NCBI GenBank assembly: GCA_023411395.1
Contig: JAEYOV010000075.1
Coordinates: forward strand, 1 to 30,204
Direction of reading: 5' to 3'
Origin: Bacillota bacterium
GTDB taxonomy: Bacteria; Bacillota; Clostridia; Christensenellales; Aristaeellaceae
Length of the DNA stretch: 30,204 bases
Part shown: one piece after another, positions 24,071 to 30,204 of the stretch
How the letters are laid out: every line of letters begins with the position of its first letter
Position numbering within the stretch: the first letter of the stretch is position 1
Made by a program: the position numbers and the translations under genes
Notes under the pieces: generated by a model
Database searches by the model: none
What the model was told of the DNA's origin: nothing
The model's input: the letters and a program-made list of their open reading frames with translations, nothing else

Positions 24071-25504
24071 TTGACCATGTGGCTGATTATTTCCGTATTG
24101 GCGGCACTTATACTGGTGATTCTTATCCGGACGCTGGCCTTCAGGCCCCGCTCCCAGGTGAAGCCTGAACCCCAGGACGTATCCCTGGATGATAATAGGG
24201 TGGCCGGGGATATGCAGGCCATGATCCGTATGAAGACCGTATCTTACCAGGACAAATCTCTGGAGGACGCAAAAGCGTTCGAGGAATTTCCAAAGCTTTT
24301 GAAAACGCTGTATCCCCGTTTGCATGAAAAGCTTGAGCAGGAGCATATCGGCGACAGGGGCCTGTTGTACCGCTGGCCGGGCAAGAAAAGCGACCGGCCC
24401 GGCGTATTGATGGCCCATTACGACGTGGTGCCCGTGCAGGAGGCGACCTGGGACAAGCCTCCCTTTGATGGTATCATCGAGGACGGCGTCTTATGGGGCC
24501 GGGGAACGCTGGATACAAAATGCACGCTGCTGGGTGTGATGGAAGCGGCGGAGATGCTTATTTCCGAAGGCTTCGTGCCTGAAAACGACCTGTACCTGGC
24601 TTTTGCCGGGGATGAAGAGGTGTATGGCCACGGCGCGCCGGATATTGTGGCGGAATTCAAACGCCGGAACGTGACCCCCGCTTTCGTGCTGGACGAGGGC
24701 GGCGCGGTGGCGGAGAATATATTCCCCGGCGTCAGCGCCCCCTGCGCTCTGATCGGCCTTGCGGAGAAAGGCATTATGAATGCCTCCTTTGAGGCGGTGT
24801 CTCCCGGCGGCCACGCTTCCATGCCACCGCCCCATACCGCCGTGGGGATTTTGGCCAGGGCTGTGACCCGGGTGGAAAACCATCCCTTCCCTTTTACGCT
24901 GACGGAACCGGTGAAGCAGATGTTTGATGTTCTGGGCCGCCGCTCCATTTTTTGGTACAGGATGATCTTTTCCAACCTGTGGTGCTTTGCGTCACTTTTA
25001 AACCTGCTGTGCAAAAAACGCGGCGGAGAAATGAATGCCCTTGTGCGCACCACCTGCGCCTTCACCCGCATGTCCGGCAGCCCCGCCCATAACGTGCTGC
25101 CGCCCAAGGCTGCGGTAGGGGCCAACCTGCGTCTGATCGGCGGCGATACGCTGGAAGGCGCCCGGACCCGGCTTAAGCGCATTGTCAAGGATCAGCGCGT
25201 TGCCGTAACGGTGACCGACGGCAACAACCCCACGCCTTGCTCTCCCGCCGGCGGGGAGGCCTGGGACCGCCTGGCGGCCGCTGTCGGGCAGACATGGCCC
25301 GAGGCCGTTATCGCCCCCTATTTGATGGTGGCCGCCACCGATTCCCGCCATTATGCCACCATCAGCAGCCATGTGTACCGCTTCTCTCCGTTGGCTATGA
25401 CCCTGGAAGAGCGCCGCACCATCCACGCCAACAACGAGCGGATACCGCTTTCCAAGCTGTACGACCTGGTGCGGTTTTACGTAAGGCTGATAAAGCTGTT
25501 ATAG
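24071..25504 (+). CDS. Membrane-anchored M20 family metallopeptidase
   Basis: Predicted zinc carboxypeptidase or dipeptidase of the M20 (PM20D1/Gly-X carboxypeptidase-like) group, 477 aa. AAGGAG (24057-24062) is 8 nt before TTG 24071 and 14 nt before ATG 24077, so I favour the TTG; the difference is two residues. Residues 4-22 form one hydrophobic helix, probably a membrane anchor. Metal and catalytic residues are H116 and D118 (MAHYDVV), D148 (RGTLDTK), E182/E183 (AGDEEVYG) and D208/E209 (VLDEGGAV). The dimerisation lid follows (SPGGHASMPP), and the C-terminal DSRHY carries the last histidine ligand. It stands alone between repeat copies. Confidence 0.88.
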   Translation: MTMWLIISVLAALILVILIRTLAFRPRSQVKPEPQDVSLDDNRVAGDMQAMIRMKTVSYQDKSLEDAKAFEEFPKLLKTLYPRLHEKLEQEHIGDRGLLYRWPGKKSDRPGVLMAHYDVVPVQEATWDKPPFDGIIEDGVLWGRGTLDTKCTLLGVMEAAEMLISEGFVPENDLYLAFAGDEEVYGHGAPDIVAEFKRRNVTPAFVLDEGGAVAENIFPGVSAPCALIGLAEKGIMNASFEAVSPGGHASMPPPHTAVGILARAVTRVENHPFPFTLTEPVKQMFDVLGRRSIFWYRMIFSNLWCFASLLNLLCKKRGGEMNALVRTTCAFTRMSGSPAHNVLPPKAAVGANLRLIGGDTLEGARTRLKRIVKDQRVAVTVTDGNNPTPCSPAGGEAWDRLAAAVGQTWPEAVIAPYLMVAATDSRHYATISSHVYRFSPLAMTLEERRTIHANNERIPLSKLYDLVRFYVRLIKLL

Positions 25505-25540
25505 CAGGGCGCTGCCCCTGCACCCCGCCAAAGGGTGAAG
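25503..25540. repeat. Short palindromic repeat after the M20 gene
   Basis: GCAGGGCGCTGCCCCTGC followed by CACCCCGCCAAAGGG is a GC-rich palindrome with a tail, of the same style as the 2598-2863 cluster. It directly follows the stop codon and has no T-run. Confidence 0.5.
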
Positions 25541-25549
25541 AAGCTCTGC

Positions 25550-25676
25550 TCCCGCCAGTGGCTCCGTAACCCCGAGCCCACCTGTGGCGGAAATGCGAGG
25601 GGTGGAGGAGGCTGGCAAAACAAGCCGTGGAAGCGGTAGCGAAACACGGCGCCGATTGAGCCGGATGGAGAGAATT
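25550..25676 (-). repeat. Intergenic repeat, copy 3 (inverted)
   Basis: The reverse complement carries the same landmarks as copies 1 and 2: GGCTCAATCG, then CGCTACCGCTT, then GCCAGCCTCCTCC, then CCGCCA and a GGAGCC segment. It is more diverged. The M20 peptidase gene is therefore enclosed by oppositely oriented copies of one repeat. The bases from 25677 to 25774 show no gene. Confidence 0.7.
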
Positions 25677-25774
25677 GGGCAGGTCGGATGAATCAAGCGA
25701 GACGAGCGATGGGAGCGAAGCGAACCAGCGCGACGACTGAGCTTGCGGGAAGCATCCCTTTGGAATCCTATTTT

Positions 25775-25820
25775 ATTCTATCTAGTGCTAAATGTGTAGA
25801 TGAACACTAGTGCATAGAAT
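25775..25820. repeat. 46-bp inverted repeat
   Basis: Outer arms ATTCTAT / ATAGAAT and inner arms CTAGTG / CACTAG enclose a 17-nt centre. It is AT-rich and lies in the gap before the aldo/keto reductase. Its function is unknown. Confidence 0.5.
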
Positions 25821-25840
25821 ATGAGCAAGCTACGCCTATA

Positions 25841-25919
25841 TGTCATCCTGAGGAGCTTTGCTCCGAAGGATCTTGGCGTAGCAAGGAAAACAAGATCCTT
25901 CAGGCAGTGAGGGATGACA
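25841..25919. repeat. 79-bp MITE-like palindromic element
   Basis: It begins TGTCATCCTGAGG and ends GAGGGATGACA, so the termini are inverted repeats. A second internal pair, GAAGGATCTTG / CAAGATCCTTC, makes nearly the whole unit fold back on itself. Units with TGTCATCCTGAG ends are widespread in bacterial intergenic DNA. It lies 82 bp upstream of the aldo/keto reductase start. Confidence 0.6.
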
Positions 25920-26000
25920 GTCCGCAAGGTTGGATTTGCATTCGGAGTTCTTGCGCATAGATAAATTCACATTTTGATTCAGTATTGGGAGGGAAGATAC

Positions 26001-26825
26001 ATGGAACTTCCGCGCATGGGCCAGGGAACATGGCATATGGGTGACGATCCCGCCAAACGTGCGGATGAGATCGCTTCCCTTCAAGTAGGTATTCAACTTG
26101 GAATGACCTTGATTGATACTGCGGAAATGTACGGCGAGGGCCGGGCCGAATCGCTGGTGGGGGAGGCAATTGCACATATCCCCAGGGAAAGCGTGTATCT
26201 TGTATCGAAGGTGTATCCCCACAATGCGGGCAGAAGCCGCATCTTCCGCTCCGCCGAAAACTCCCTGCGCCGCATGAAAACCGAATACATGGATCTGTAC
26301 CTGCTCCACTGGCGGGGCGGGGCCAATCTGTCAGAAACAGTGGAAGGCATGGAGGAGCTTAAGCGCCGCGGCCTCATCCGCCGCTGGGGTGTATCCAACT
26401 TTGACACGGCGGACATGAAGGAATTGTTTTCCATCCCCGGCGGCGGGAGCTGCGCCGTAAACCAGGTGCTGTACCACCTGGGGTCGCGTGGCATCGAGTA
26501 CGAATTGCTGCCCTGGCTCAGGGCGCGGAATGTACCCGTGATGGCCTACTGCCCCCTGGCCCAGCAGAGCCTTTTGAAGCCGGAGCTGTTTCGCAGCAAG
26601 GCGGTACGGGAGGTGGCTGCCCGCCGCCAAATCACACCCGCCCAGGCGCTGCTGGGTTTCATACTCCGCGATCTGCTTTTGATCCCCATCCCCAAGGCCG
26701 GCAGCGTGAAACATACCCAAGAGAACGCTGCCATGCTGCATATGCCCCTTTCTCCGGAGGACATACAGCTTTTGTCCGACGCCTTTCCCGCGCCGGGTTA
26801 CAAGACGCCCCTGGATGTGGAATAG
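26001..26825 (+). CDS. Aldo/keto reductase
   Basis: NADPH-dependent carbonyl reductase with the (beta/alpha)8 fold. The ATG at 26001 with GGGAGGGAAG upstream gives 274 aa; a frame extending to 25974 lacks family similarity. The catalytic tetrad is visible: D39 and Y44 in LIDTAEMYG, K70 in LVSKVYP and H103 in YLLHWRG. The middle GVSNFD and the C-terminal IPIPKAGS (cofactor phosphate site) are also present. It most resembles AKR5-type reductases. The substrate is unknown. No terminator is visible downstream. It is the last gene with the base composition of the left part of the window. Confidence 0.92.
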   Translation: MELPRMGQGTWHMGDDPAKRADEIASLQVGIQLGMTLIDTAEMYGEGRAESLVGEAIAHIPRESVYLVSKVYPHNAGRSRIFRSAENSLRRMKTEYMDLYLLHWRGGANLSETVEGMEELKRRGLIRRWGVSNFDTADMKELFSIPGGGSCAVNQVLYHLGSRGIEYELLPWLRARNVPVMAYCPLAQQSLLKPELFRSKAVREVAARRQITPAQALLGFILRDLLLIPIPKAGSVKHTQENAAMLHMPLSPEDIQLLSDAFPAPGYKTPLDVE

Positions 26826-26972
26826 GGGTATCATCCATTGCTATACAGATGGGTAGAGGAATAACGGTTTGTGTATTGCTGTTCTCATATGGCGGCACGG
26901 AGAACCGTCCTTGTGTTCGTAGGAGTAGGCCTGTTATTAGGGTTCAGCCTGAATTTGGAGGCGGATTCGAAT

Positions 26973-27332
26973 ATGCAAAGGATGTATAAATATCCCATAT
27001 TCGTATTCTTAAAGAAACATCATTGCCCCCGATGTAATACAATACTGGAACGGATTGTGATTTCGAAAAAGGTAAATTCAAACTCTATTGAAGCCCGACA
27101 TTTTAGCTTTGATGCGGCAGATATGCATTTGTACGGTGATGTGCTATTTATTTGGGATGAGTTCCAATGCCCCAAGTGTGGCAAGCATATATCAGTGGAG
27201 GATATGGTGCGTATTGAAAAAGCAAAAAAGAAGCAAAGAAGGCAAATGAAGCATGGGCAAAACAAAAAAAGGCATGCTTGGCGAATAAGGGGAACGACAA
27301 ACTATGCTATGTTACACCCTGTGTTAGTCTGA
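26973..27332 (+). CDS. Hypothetical zinc-ribbon protein
   Basis: 119 aa from ATG 26973 (GGAGG 12 nt upstream). Two CxxC pairs, HHCPRCNT near residue 18 and FQCPKCGKH near residue 66, would form one zinc site. A strongly basic stretch follows (KKKQRRQ...KHGQNKKR), so nucleic-acid contact is possible. The frame is open further upstream to a GTG at 26871 and would add a hydrophobic segment; with that start it would be a membrane-anchored zinc ribbon. Codon use is AT-rich, unlike genes to the left. I do not recognise a family. Confidence 0.55.
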   Translation: MQRMYKYPIFVFLKKHHCPRCNTILERIVISKKVNSNSIEARHFSFDAADMHLYGDVLFIWDEFQCPKCGKHISVEDMVRIEKAKKKQRRQMKHGQNKKRHAWRIRGTTNYAMLHPVLV

Positions 27333-27452
27333 TGCGTTATGAGAAAACTTTTTTGCAGGTGTTTATTGCCATGTGGGATTGTGATAGTATTATATTATAA
27401 TATTCCGTATTTTTACAAAATTTATGAAGTCAAATGAGAGGATGAGTTCTTC

Positions 27453-27719
27453 ATGTACAACCGAGGATATGCGCCAACAGGGATGGCTTGCCCCAAATGC
27501 GGCAGCAGAAACACAAATGTTCAAGCTGTGTCCATTACAAAAACAAAGCATCATGGTCTATTTTACTGGCTATTTTTCGGATGGCTGATCGATTTGCTGC
27601 TATGGATATTTTTGACCATACCGCGCCTTCTTGTTGCGCTTTTCGGCGCAAAACGGATCAAGACAAAGGTTAAGAGTTATGCTGTTTGCCAAAGCTGCGG
27701 GCATCATTGGAAGGTATAG
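27453..27719 (+). CDS. Small membrane protein with split zinc ribbon
   Basis: 88 aa, ATG 27453 with GAGAGGA upstream. CPKCGS at 13-18 and CQSCGHHW at about 79-86 form a CxxC...CxxC zinc ribbon, interrupted by a long hydrophobic stretch (about 36-66, LFYWLFFGWLIDLLLWIFL onward) that is probably one or two membrane helices. The layout, zinc fingers at both ends of a membrane hairpin, occurs in uncharacterised accessory proteins of Gram-positives. No function can be assigned. Confidence 0.7.
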   Translation: MYNRGYAPTGMACPKCGSRNTNVQAVSITKTKHHGLFYWLFFGWLIDLLLWIFLTIPRLLVALFGAKRIKTKVKSYAVCQSCGHHWKV

Positions 27720-27770
27720 CGAAATGTTGTAATCTGCTTTTAGCTTAACAAAGAAAAGGAGTTTGTTAAG

Positions 27771-27860
27771 ATGAAAAAGCTGGCATGTGATGAAGCAAAT
27801 GATTACATGATAGTCCTTATTTTCAAAATGCAAAGGAAAGGCTATGTTGTTTATGATTGA
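27771..27860 (+). CDS. Small ORF, 29 residues, coupled to the next gene
   Basis: ATG 27771 sits behind AAAAGGAG with 9 nt spacing, the best ribosome binding site in this stretch, and encodes 29 residues beginning MKKLACDEANDY and ending GYVVYD. Its stop (27858-27860) overlaps the next start by 17 nt, so it may be a leader peptide that couples translation or a real small protein. It is supported only by the signal and the reading frame. Confidence 0.4.
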   Translation: MKKLACDEANDYMIVLIFKMQRKGYVVYD

Positions 27861-28584
27861 GTGGCTTGGAGCAAATTGGTTTAGTCTTGTTACTTTTATA
27901 ATAGGCAGCATTCTTACTATATTGGTTTCGTATCTTTTTCGAAACAGAAAAATTCTGAAAATTCAAGAAGTTCATTCTGAGGTGATAAAAAAGAGTGAAA
28001 AAAATCTTCCTGGCATTGAAATACAGTATTGTGGCAAGCAGGTAGAGCGATTAGTAAAATCTACCTTTTGCATTTGGAATGGTGGAAATACAATCATAAC
28101 AAAAGAAGATATTTCGAATATTGATAATCTGCGCTGTGAAGCAGAAAAGGATACTATATGTTTGATTGATTCAGATTCGATTTTCTTAGGCAGATCAGCA
28201 TGCAACACAAACGTTCAAGGGCACAGTTCCCCTTTTTTGATCACTTTTGATTTCCTTGATAAGCATGATGGTTTGATTTTTTCTGTTGTACATGATTCTA
28301 AGATTATGCCAGAAATACGAGGTGTTATTAGGGGCACAAGAATAATAAAAATCAATAATGGAGATTCTGTGATGAGTAACTTAAGAGACATATTGTTAAT
28401 GGCGATATTTCCTTTAGTATCATCAATTTTTAATGGTATATTCAAATCACAGAATATTGGTCAAGTTCCTCTCATTGTACTCAGCTTCATAGTTTTCTTG
28501 GCTATTATGTTTGTCATATCGAAGATCAGGAAGAAGATCAACCCTAAAAATATAATAAAGAATATAACCGATAATAGGGGATAA
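27844..28584 (+). CDS. Uncharacterised membrane protein
   Basis: 246 aa, ATG 27844 with an AAAGGAAAGG site. One hydrophobic helix lies near 12-32. A soluble domain of about 140 residues follows, containing the pattern IQYCGKQVERLVKS...IWNGGNTIITKEDI, then a hydrophobic pair near 182-200 and 207-227 and a basic tail. I associate the IWN-G-x-x-I pattern with a loosely related set of bacterial membrane proteins of unknown role. Codons are AT-rich. It overlaps the 29-residue ORF and is probably co-transcribed with it. Confidence 0.65.
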   Translation: MLFMIEWLGANWFSLVTFIIGSILTILVSYLFRNRKILKIQEVHSEVIKKSEKNLPGIEIQYCGKQVERLVKSTFCIWNGGNTIITKEDISNIDNLRCEAEKDTICLIDSDSIFLGRSACNTNVQGHSSPFLITFDFLDKHDGLIFSVVHDSKIMPEIRGVIRGTRIIKINNGDSVMSNLRDILLMAIFPLVSSIFNGIFKSQNIGQVPLIVLSFIVFLAIMFVISKIRKKINPKNIIKNITDNRG

Positions 28585-28706
28585 GATAAGTGAAAATCCT
28601 GATGTCTGCGAGTGCAGGGGACGGTAGATCGCATCAAAACCCAGAAAATCATTTATTGCAACACAACATACTGTATGATTAATATTACTACTATACCATA
28701 TATAGC

Positions 28707-28761
28707 ATGACACAAATCGAGGGTTTTAGTTATGGCACAGTCTGACGGTTCTCTGTGTCAT
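28707..28761. repeat. Inverted repeat ATGACACA / TGTGTCAT in the 28585-28939 gap
   Basis: The 355-bp gap has no gene. It holds ATGACACA (28707-28714) and its complement TGTGTCAT (28754-28761) with 39 bp between, and two fragments of a GACGGT-containing motif (near 28620 and 28744). These look like remnants of a GACGGTTCTCTGTGTCA-type repeat that is common in Firmicutes intergenic DNA. Confidence 0.4.
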
Positions 28762-28853
28762 TCAAAATACAATGGTGGCTTATCATATCGTTAAGTCAAC
28801 ACAAAAAACCGTCCTCCATGTTTATATAACACGTGTAATATGCAATTTCAATC

Positions 28854-28881
28854 TTGACCATTTACATTTATTGAATATAAT
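28854..28881 (+). promoter_or_regulatory. Promoter of the last membrane-protein gene
   Basis: TTGACC (28854-28859), 16 bp, TATAAT (28876-28881). A ~50-nt leader ends in AGGAGGT about 8 nt before the ATG at 28940, so the gene has its own strong signals despite sitting in the accessory island. Confidence 0.75.
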
Positions 28882-28939
28882 AGTAAAATAATGAATACTA
28901 TGAGATATTTAGCCGAAACATAATAGGAGGTACAATAAA

Positions 28940-29707
28940 ATGGAAGCAGTGAAAAATAATGAATTAGAAGAATATGAAAAGTCTACTAAAGATATGATAA
29001 ATGCTAAGGTATTAGGTCAAATAGAGTCAATTAAAAGAAGTAAGGAGAGTATTTTAAAGCATAGTGCGTTACTGCTTACATTACTTACTGTAATTGCATA
29101 TTCACTTATTTACGCATATTATGTTGAATATGCAAAATATTTTTCTATTCCTGCCACATGCATAAGTATCGACTTAGGATCACACGCTCATTATTTGGTG
29201 TATATTGTAATGACAATTATGTATGTTTTATCATATGCGTATGAATACTTAGCAGAGAAAGTAAATTGTACTTTTAAGTTTCGCATTTCTCGTATCATAA
29301 AACTAGCAATGTTGTTCTTAATTTTATATCCACTTGTTTTTTCAAAAACATGGTATATATCTTTGATATGTATTTTCGTTCCTGTATTCATTGAAGCATG
29401 CTTATATTTTAAAAATACTCATATAGCGAAGAAAAGAAAAAAGGGCGAATGTGAAGCCAAAGAAGTTCCAAAAGTTGATATATATGAAAGGGGGCGCAGA
29501 TACGTAAATGGAAAACTATTAACATACAGCAAACCTCTATTTAATTATATAATTATATATTTACTTGCATACCTAGTGTTCAGTATGACTGGTCATTATA
29601 AAGCATCAATTGAAAAGAATTTTTCTATTATTCAAAATGTAGATAAAATAAATGTGGTCATATTTGACTATATGGAAAAAGTTGTTGTTGTAGATGGTAT
29701 AAATTGA
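28940..29707 (+). CDS. Uncharacterised membrane protein, apparently frameshifted at its 3' end
   Basis: 255 aa with a perfect AGGAGGT site. A helical, charged N-terminus (1-38) is followed by about five hydrophobic helices near 41-60, 84-103, 120-134, 138-156 and 201-216, with a basic cytoplasmic loop (KKRKKGE) at 165-171. The protein should end in an extracytoplasmic tail, but the frame stops at TGA 29705-29707 after VVVVDGIN. Coding resumes at once in the next frame (29706-29924). AT content is very high. No family was recognised. A defence or surface role would be speculation. Confidence 0.65.
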   Translation: MEAVKNNELEEYEKSTKDMINAKVLGQIESIKRSKESILKHSALLLTLLTVIAYSLIYAYYVEYAKYFSIPATCISIDLGSHAHYLVYIVMTIMYVLSYAYEYLAEKVNCTFKFRISRIIKLAMLFLILYPLVFSKTWYISLICIFVPVFIEACLYFKNTHIAKKRKKGECEAKEVPKVDIYERGRRYVNGKLLTYSKPLFNYIIIYLLAYLVFSMTGHYKASIEKNFSIIQNVDKINVVIFDYMEKVVVVDGIN

Positions 29708-29924
29708 TAAAGATGGCAACCTTCAACTTTCTACTGGCGAATATCAGCTAATATCAAAAGCGGATAAGACTATCAGACAAGCTCAATTCACATCAGTAAG
29801 TTTTGTTGATAAGTCTATCACTTATAATATATCAGAAAATAATGAGGGGACAATGCCCAGTTATACTCAAGAAGCGAAAAAAACTCCTCAAGTAGTAATA
29901 ACAGATAATACAACTTCAAACTGA
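29706..29924 (+). pseudogene. Out-of-frame continuation of the preceding membrane protein
   Basis: Read from 29706 this gives 72 residues (DKDGNLQLSTGEYQLIS... to TTSN) that continue the tail of the upstream protein: skipping one T in AAATTGA gives DGINDKDG without a break. It has no ribosome binding site or suitable start of its own. An earlier in-frame stop lies at 29700-29702, so the shift must fall at 29703-29707. The full-length form would have about 327 aa. A true mutation, a sequencing error, or a programmed shift are all possible. Confidence 0.55.
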
Positions 29925-30026
29925 TGTCATTAAAGAAAAGAGTAAGTGGCTTGAACAGTATATTGGTGTTGCTTGGGTCAAAATAAACTGCTCATCGAAG
30001 AAATTGACTTGTCAAAGCAAAAGCTT
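29925..30026. other. Short non-coding stretch before the right-hand IS
   Basis: About 100 bp of AT-rich DNA with no gene that I can support; it may be the remains of a gene cut by the insertion. Confidence 0.4.
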
Positions 30027-30132
30027 GATAAGGTATAATATTTTTCGCACAATTGAAAAGGAAGCCCGAAGCGTGTAAAGATAAGGTATAATATTTTTCG
30101 CACAATTGAAAAGGAAGCCCGAAGCGTGTAAA
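30027..30132 (+). repeat. 53-bp tandem duplication of the IS end
   Basis: 30027-30079 and 30080-30132 are identical 53-bp units beginning GATAAGGTATAATA and ending GCGTGTAAA. The left-hand IS copy has this unit only once. The duplication therefore happened at this end, by nested insertion followed by deletion, by slippage, or as an assembly artefact. Confidence 0.9.
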
Positions 30133-30204
30133 CTGTCGTTACCACACAAAAGCGACACGCAAGGAGGGCTTCCCATGGGAGAAATTATACAGCTAAATCA
30201 GGGA
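30080..30204 (+). mobile_element. 5' end of an IS256-family insertion sequence (right copy, truncated by window edge)
   Basis: It matches the reverse complement of 1-215 over its whole visible length except for one base next to the ribosome binding site (GGAGGGC here, GGAGAGC on the left). It points outward, so the two copies are inverted with respect to each other. Confidence 0.8.
30175..30204 (+). CDS. IS256-family transposase, first 10 residues
   Basis: ATG 30175 behind AAGGAGGG. The ten visible codons read MGEIIQLNQG, identical to the left copy. The gene continues beyond the window. Confidence 0.7.
   Translation, partial: MGEIIQLNQG

Noticed and set aside
28585..28939. A tRNA or phage attachment site in the gap.
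   Set aside because: No cloverleaf, anticodon stem or CCA end is visible and no integrase is nearby.
1..30204. A composite transposon carrying the pyr operon.
   Set aside because: The two IS copies are inverted and nearly identical, but a 30-kb unit of core biosynthetic genes with no cargo logic is more simply a segment bounded by repeats. No target duplication can be seen.

Overview
The window looks like one genomic segment of a Gram-positive anaerobe of the Clostridia type (Bacillota). The evidence is AGGAGG-type ribosome binding sites nearly everywhere, frequent GTG/TTG starts, a pyrK-pyrD (class 1B) dihydroorotate dehydrogenase, a membrane pyrophosphatase, a lipoprotein with a lipobox, and GC-rich palindromic intergenic repeats of the kind common in gut Clostridia. 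I cannot name a genus. I see no tRNA, rRNA or CRISPR array.

Layout. (1) 1-215 and 30080-30204 are the 5' ends of two nearly identical IS256-family elements in opposite orientation, each cut off by the window edge. (2) 296-10239 is a complete de novo UMP operon, pyrB-pyrC-carA-carB-pyrK-pyrD-pyrF-pyrE. It has a near-consensus promoter in front, a 12-bp-stem terminator behind, start/stop overlaps between most genes, and a cluster of palindromic repeats between pyrC and carA. (3) 10292-14394 holds a TPR-like lipoprotein, an M42 aminopeptidase (minus) and an FAD-dependent oxidoreductase with a cysteine cluster. (4) 14408-19194 (all minus) holds a membrane pyrophosphatase with K+-independent signature residues, a GltS-type transporter and a PlsC-type acyltransferase with a zinc ribbon; the last two are separated by 1 nt. 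(5) 19397-21302 is a promoter followed by an overlapping pair of uncharacterised genes (DUF6323-like and DUF6179-like). (6) 21295-23675 (minus) is a three-gene operon, GNAT-GNAT-methyltransferase, behind a ~220-nt leader that ends in an intrinsic terminator and looks like an attenuator or riboswitch. (7) 23727-26825 holds an M20 peptidase flanked by copies of a ~130-bp repeat, palindromic/MITE-like elements, and an aldo/keto reductase.

(8) From about 26,870 to the right-hand IS the base composition drops sharply to AT-rich. The genes there are small or unrecognised: two zinc-ribbon proteins, a 29-aa coupled ORF, two membrane proteins, and a frameshift in the last one. This is accessory DNA. 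The least understood parts of the window are this island, the structured leader at 23420-23640, and the DUF6323/DUF6179 pair. None of them can be assigned a function from sequence alone.
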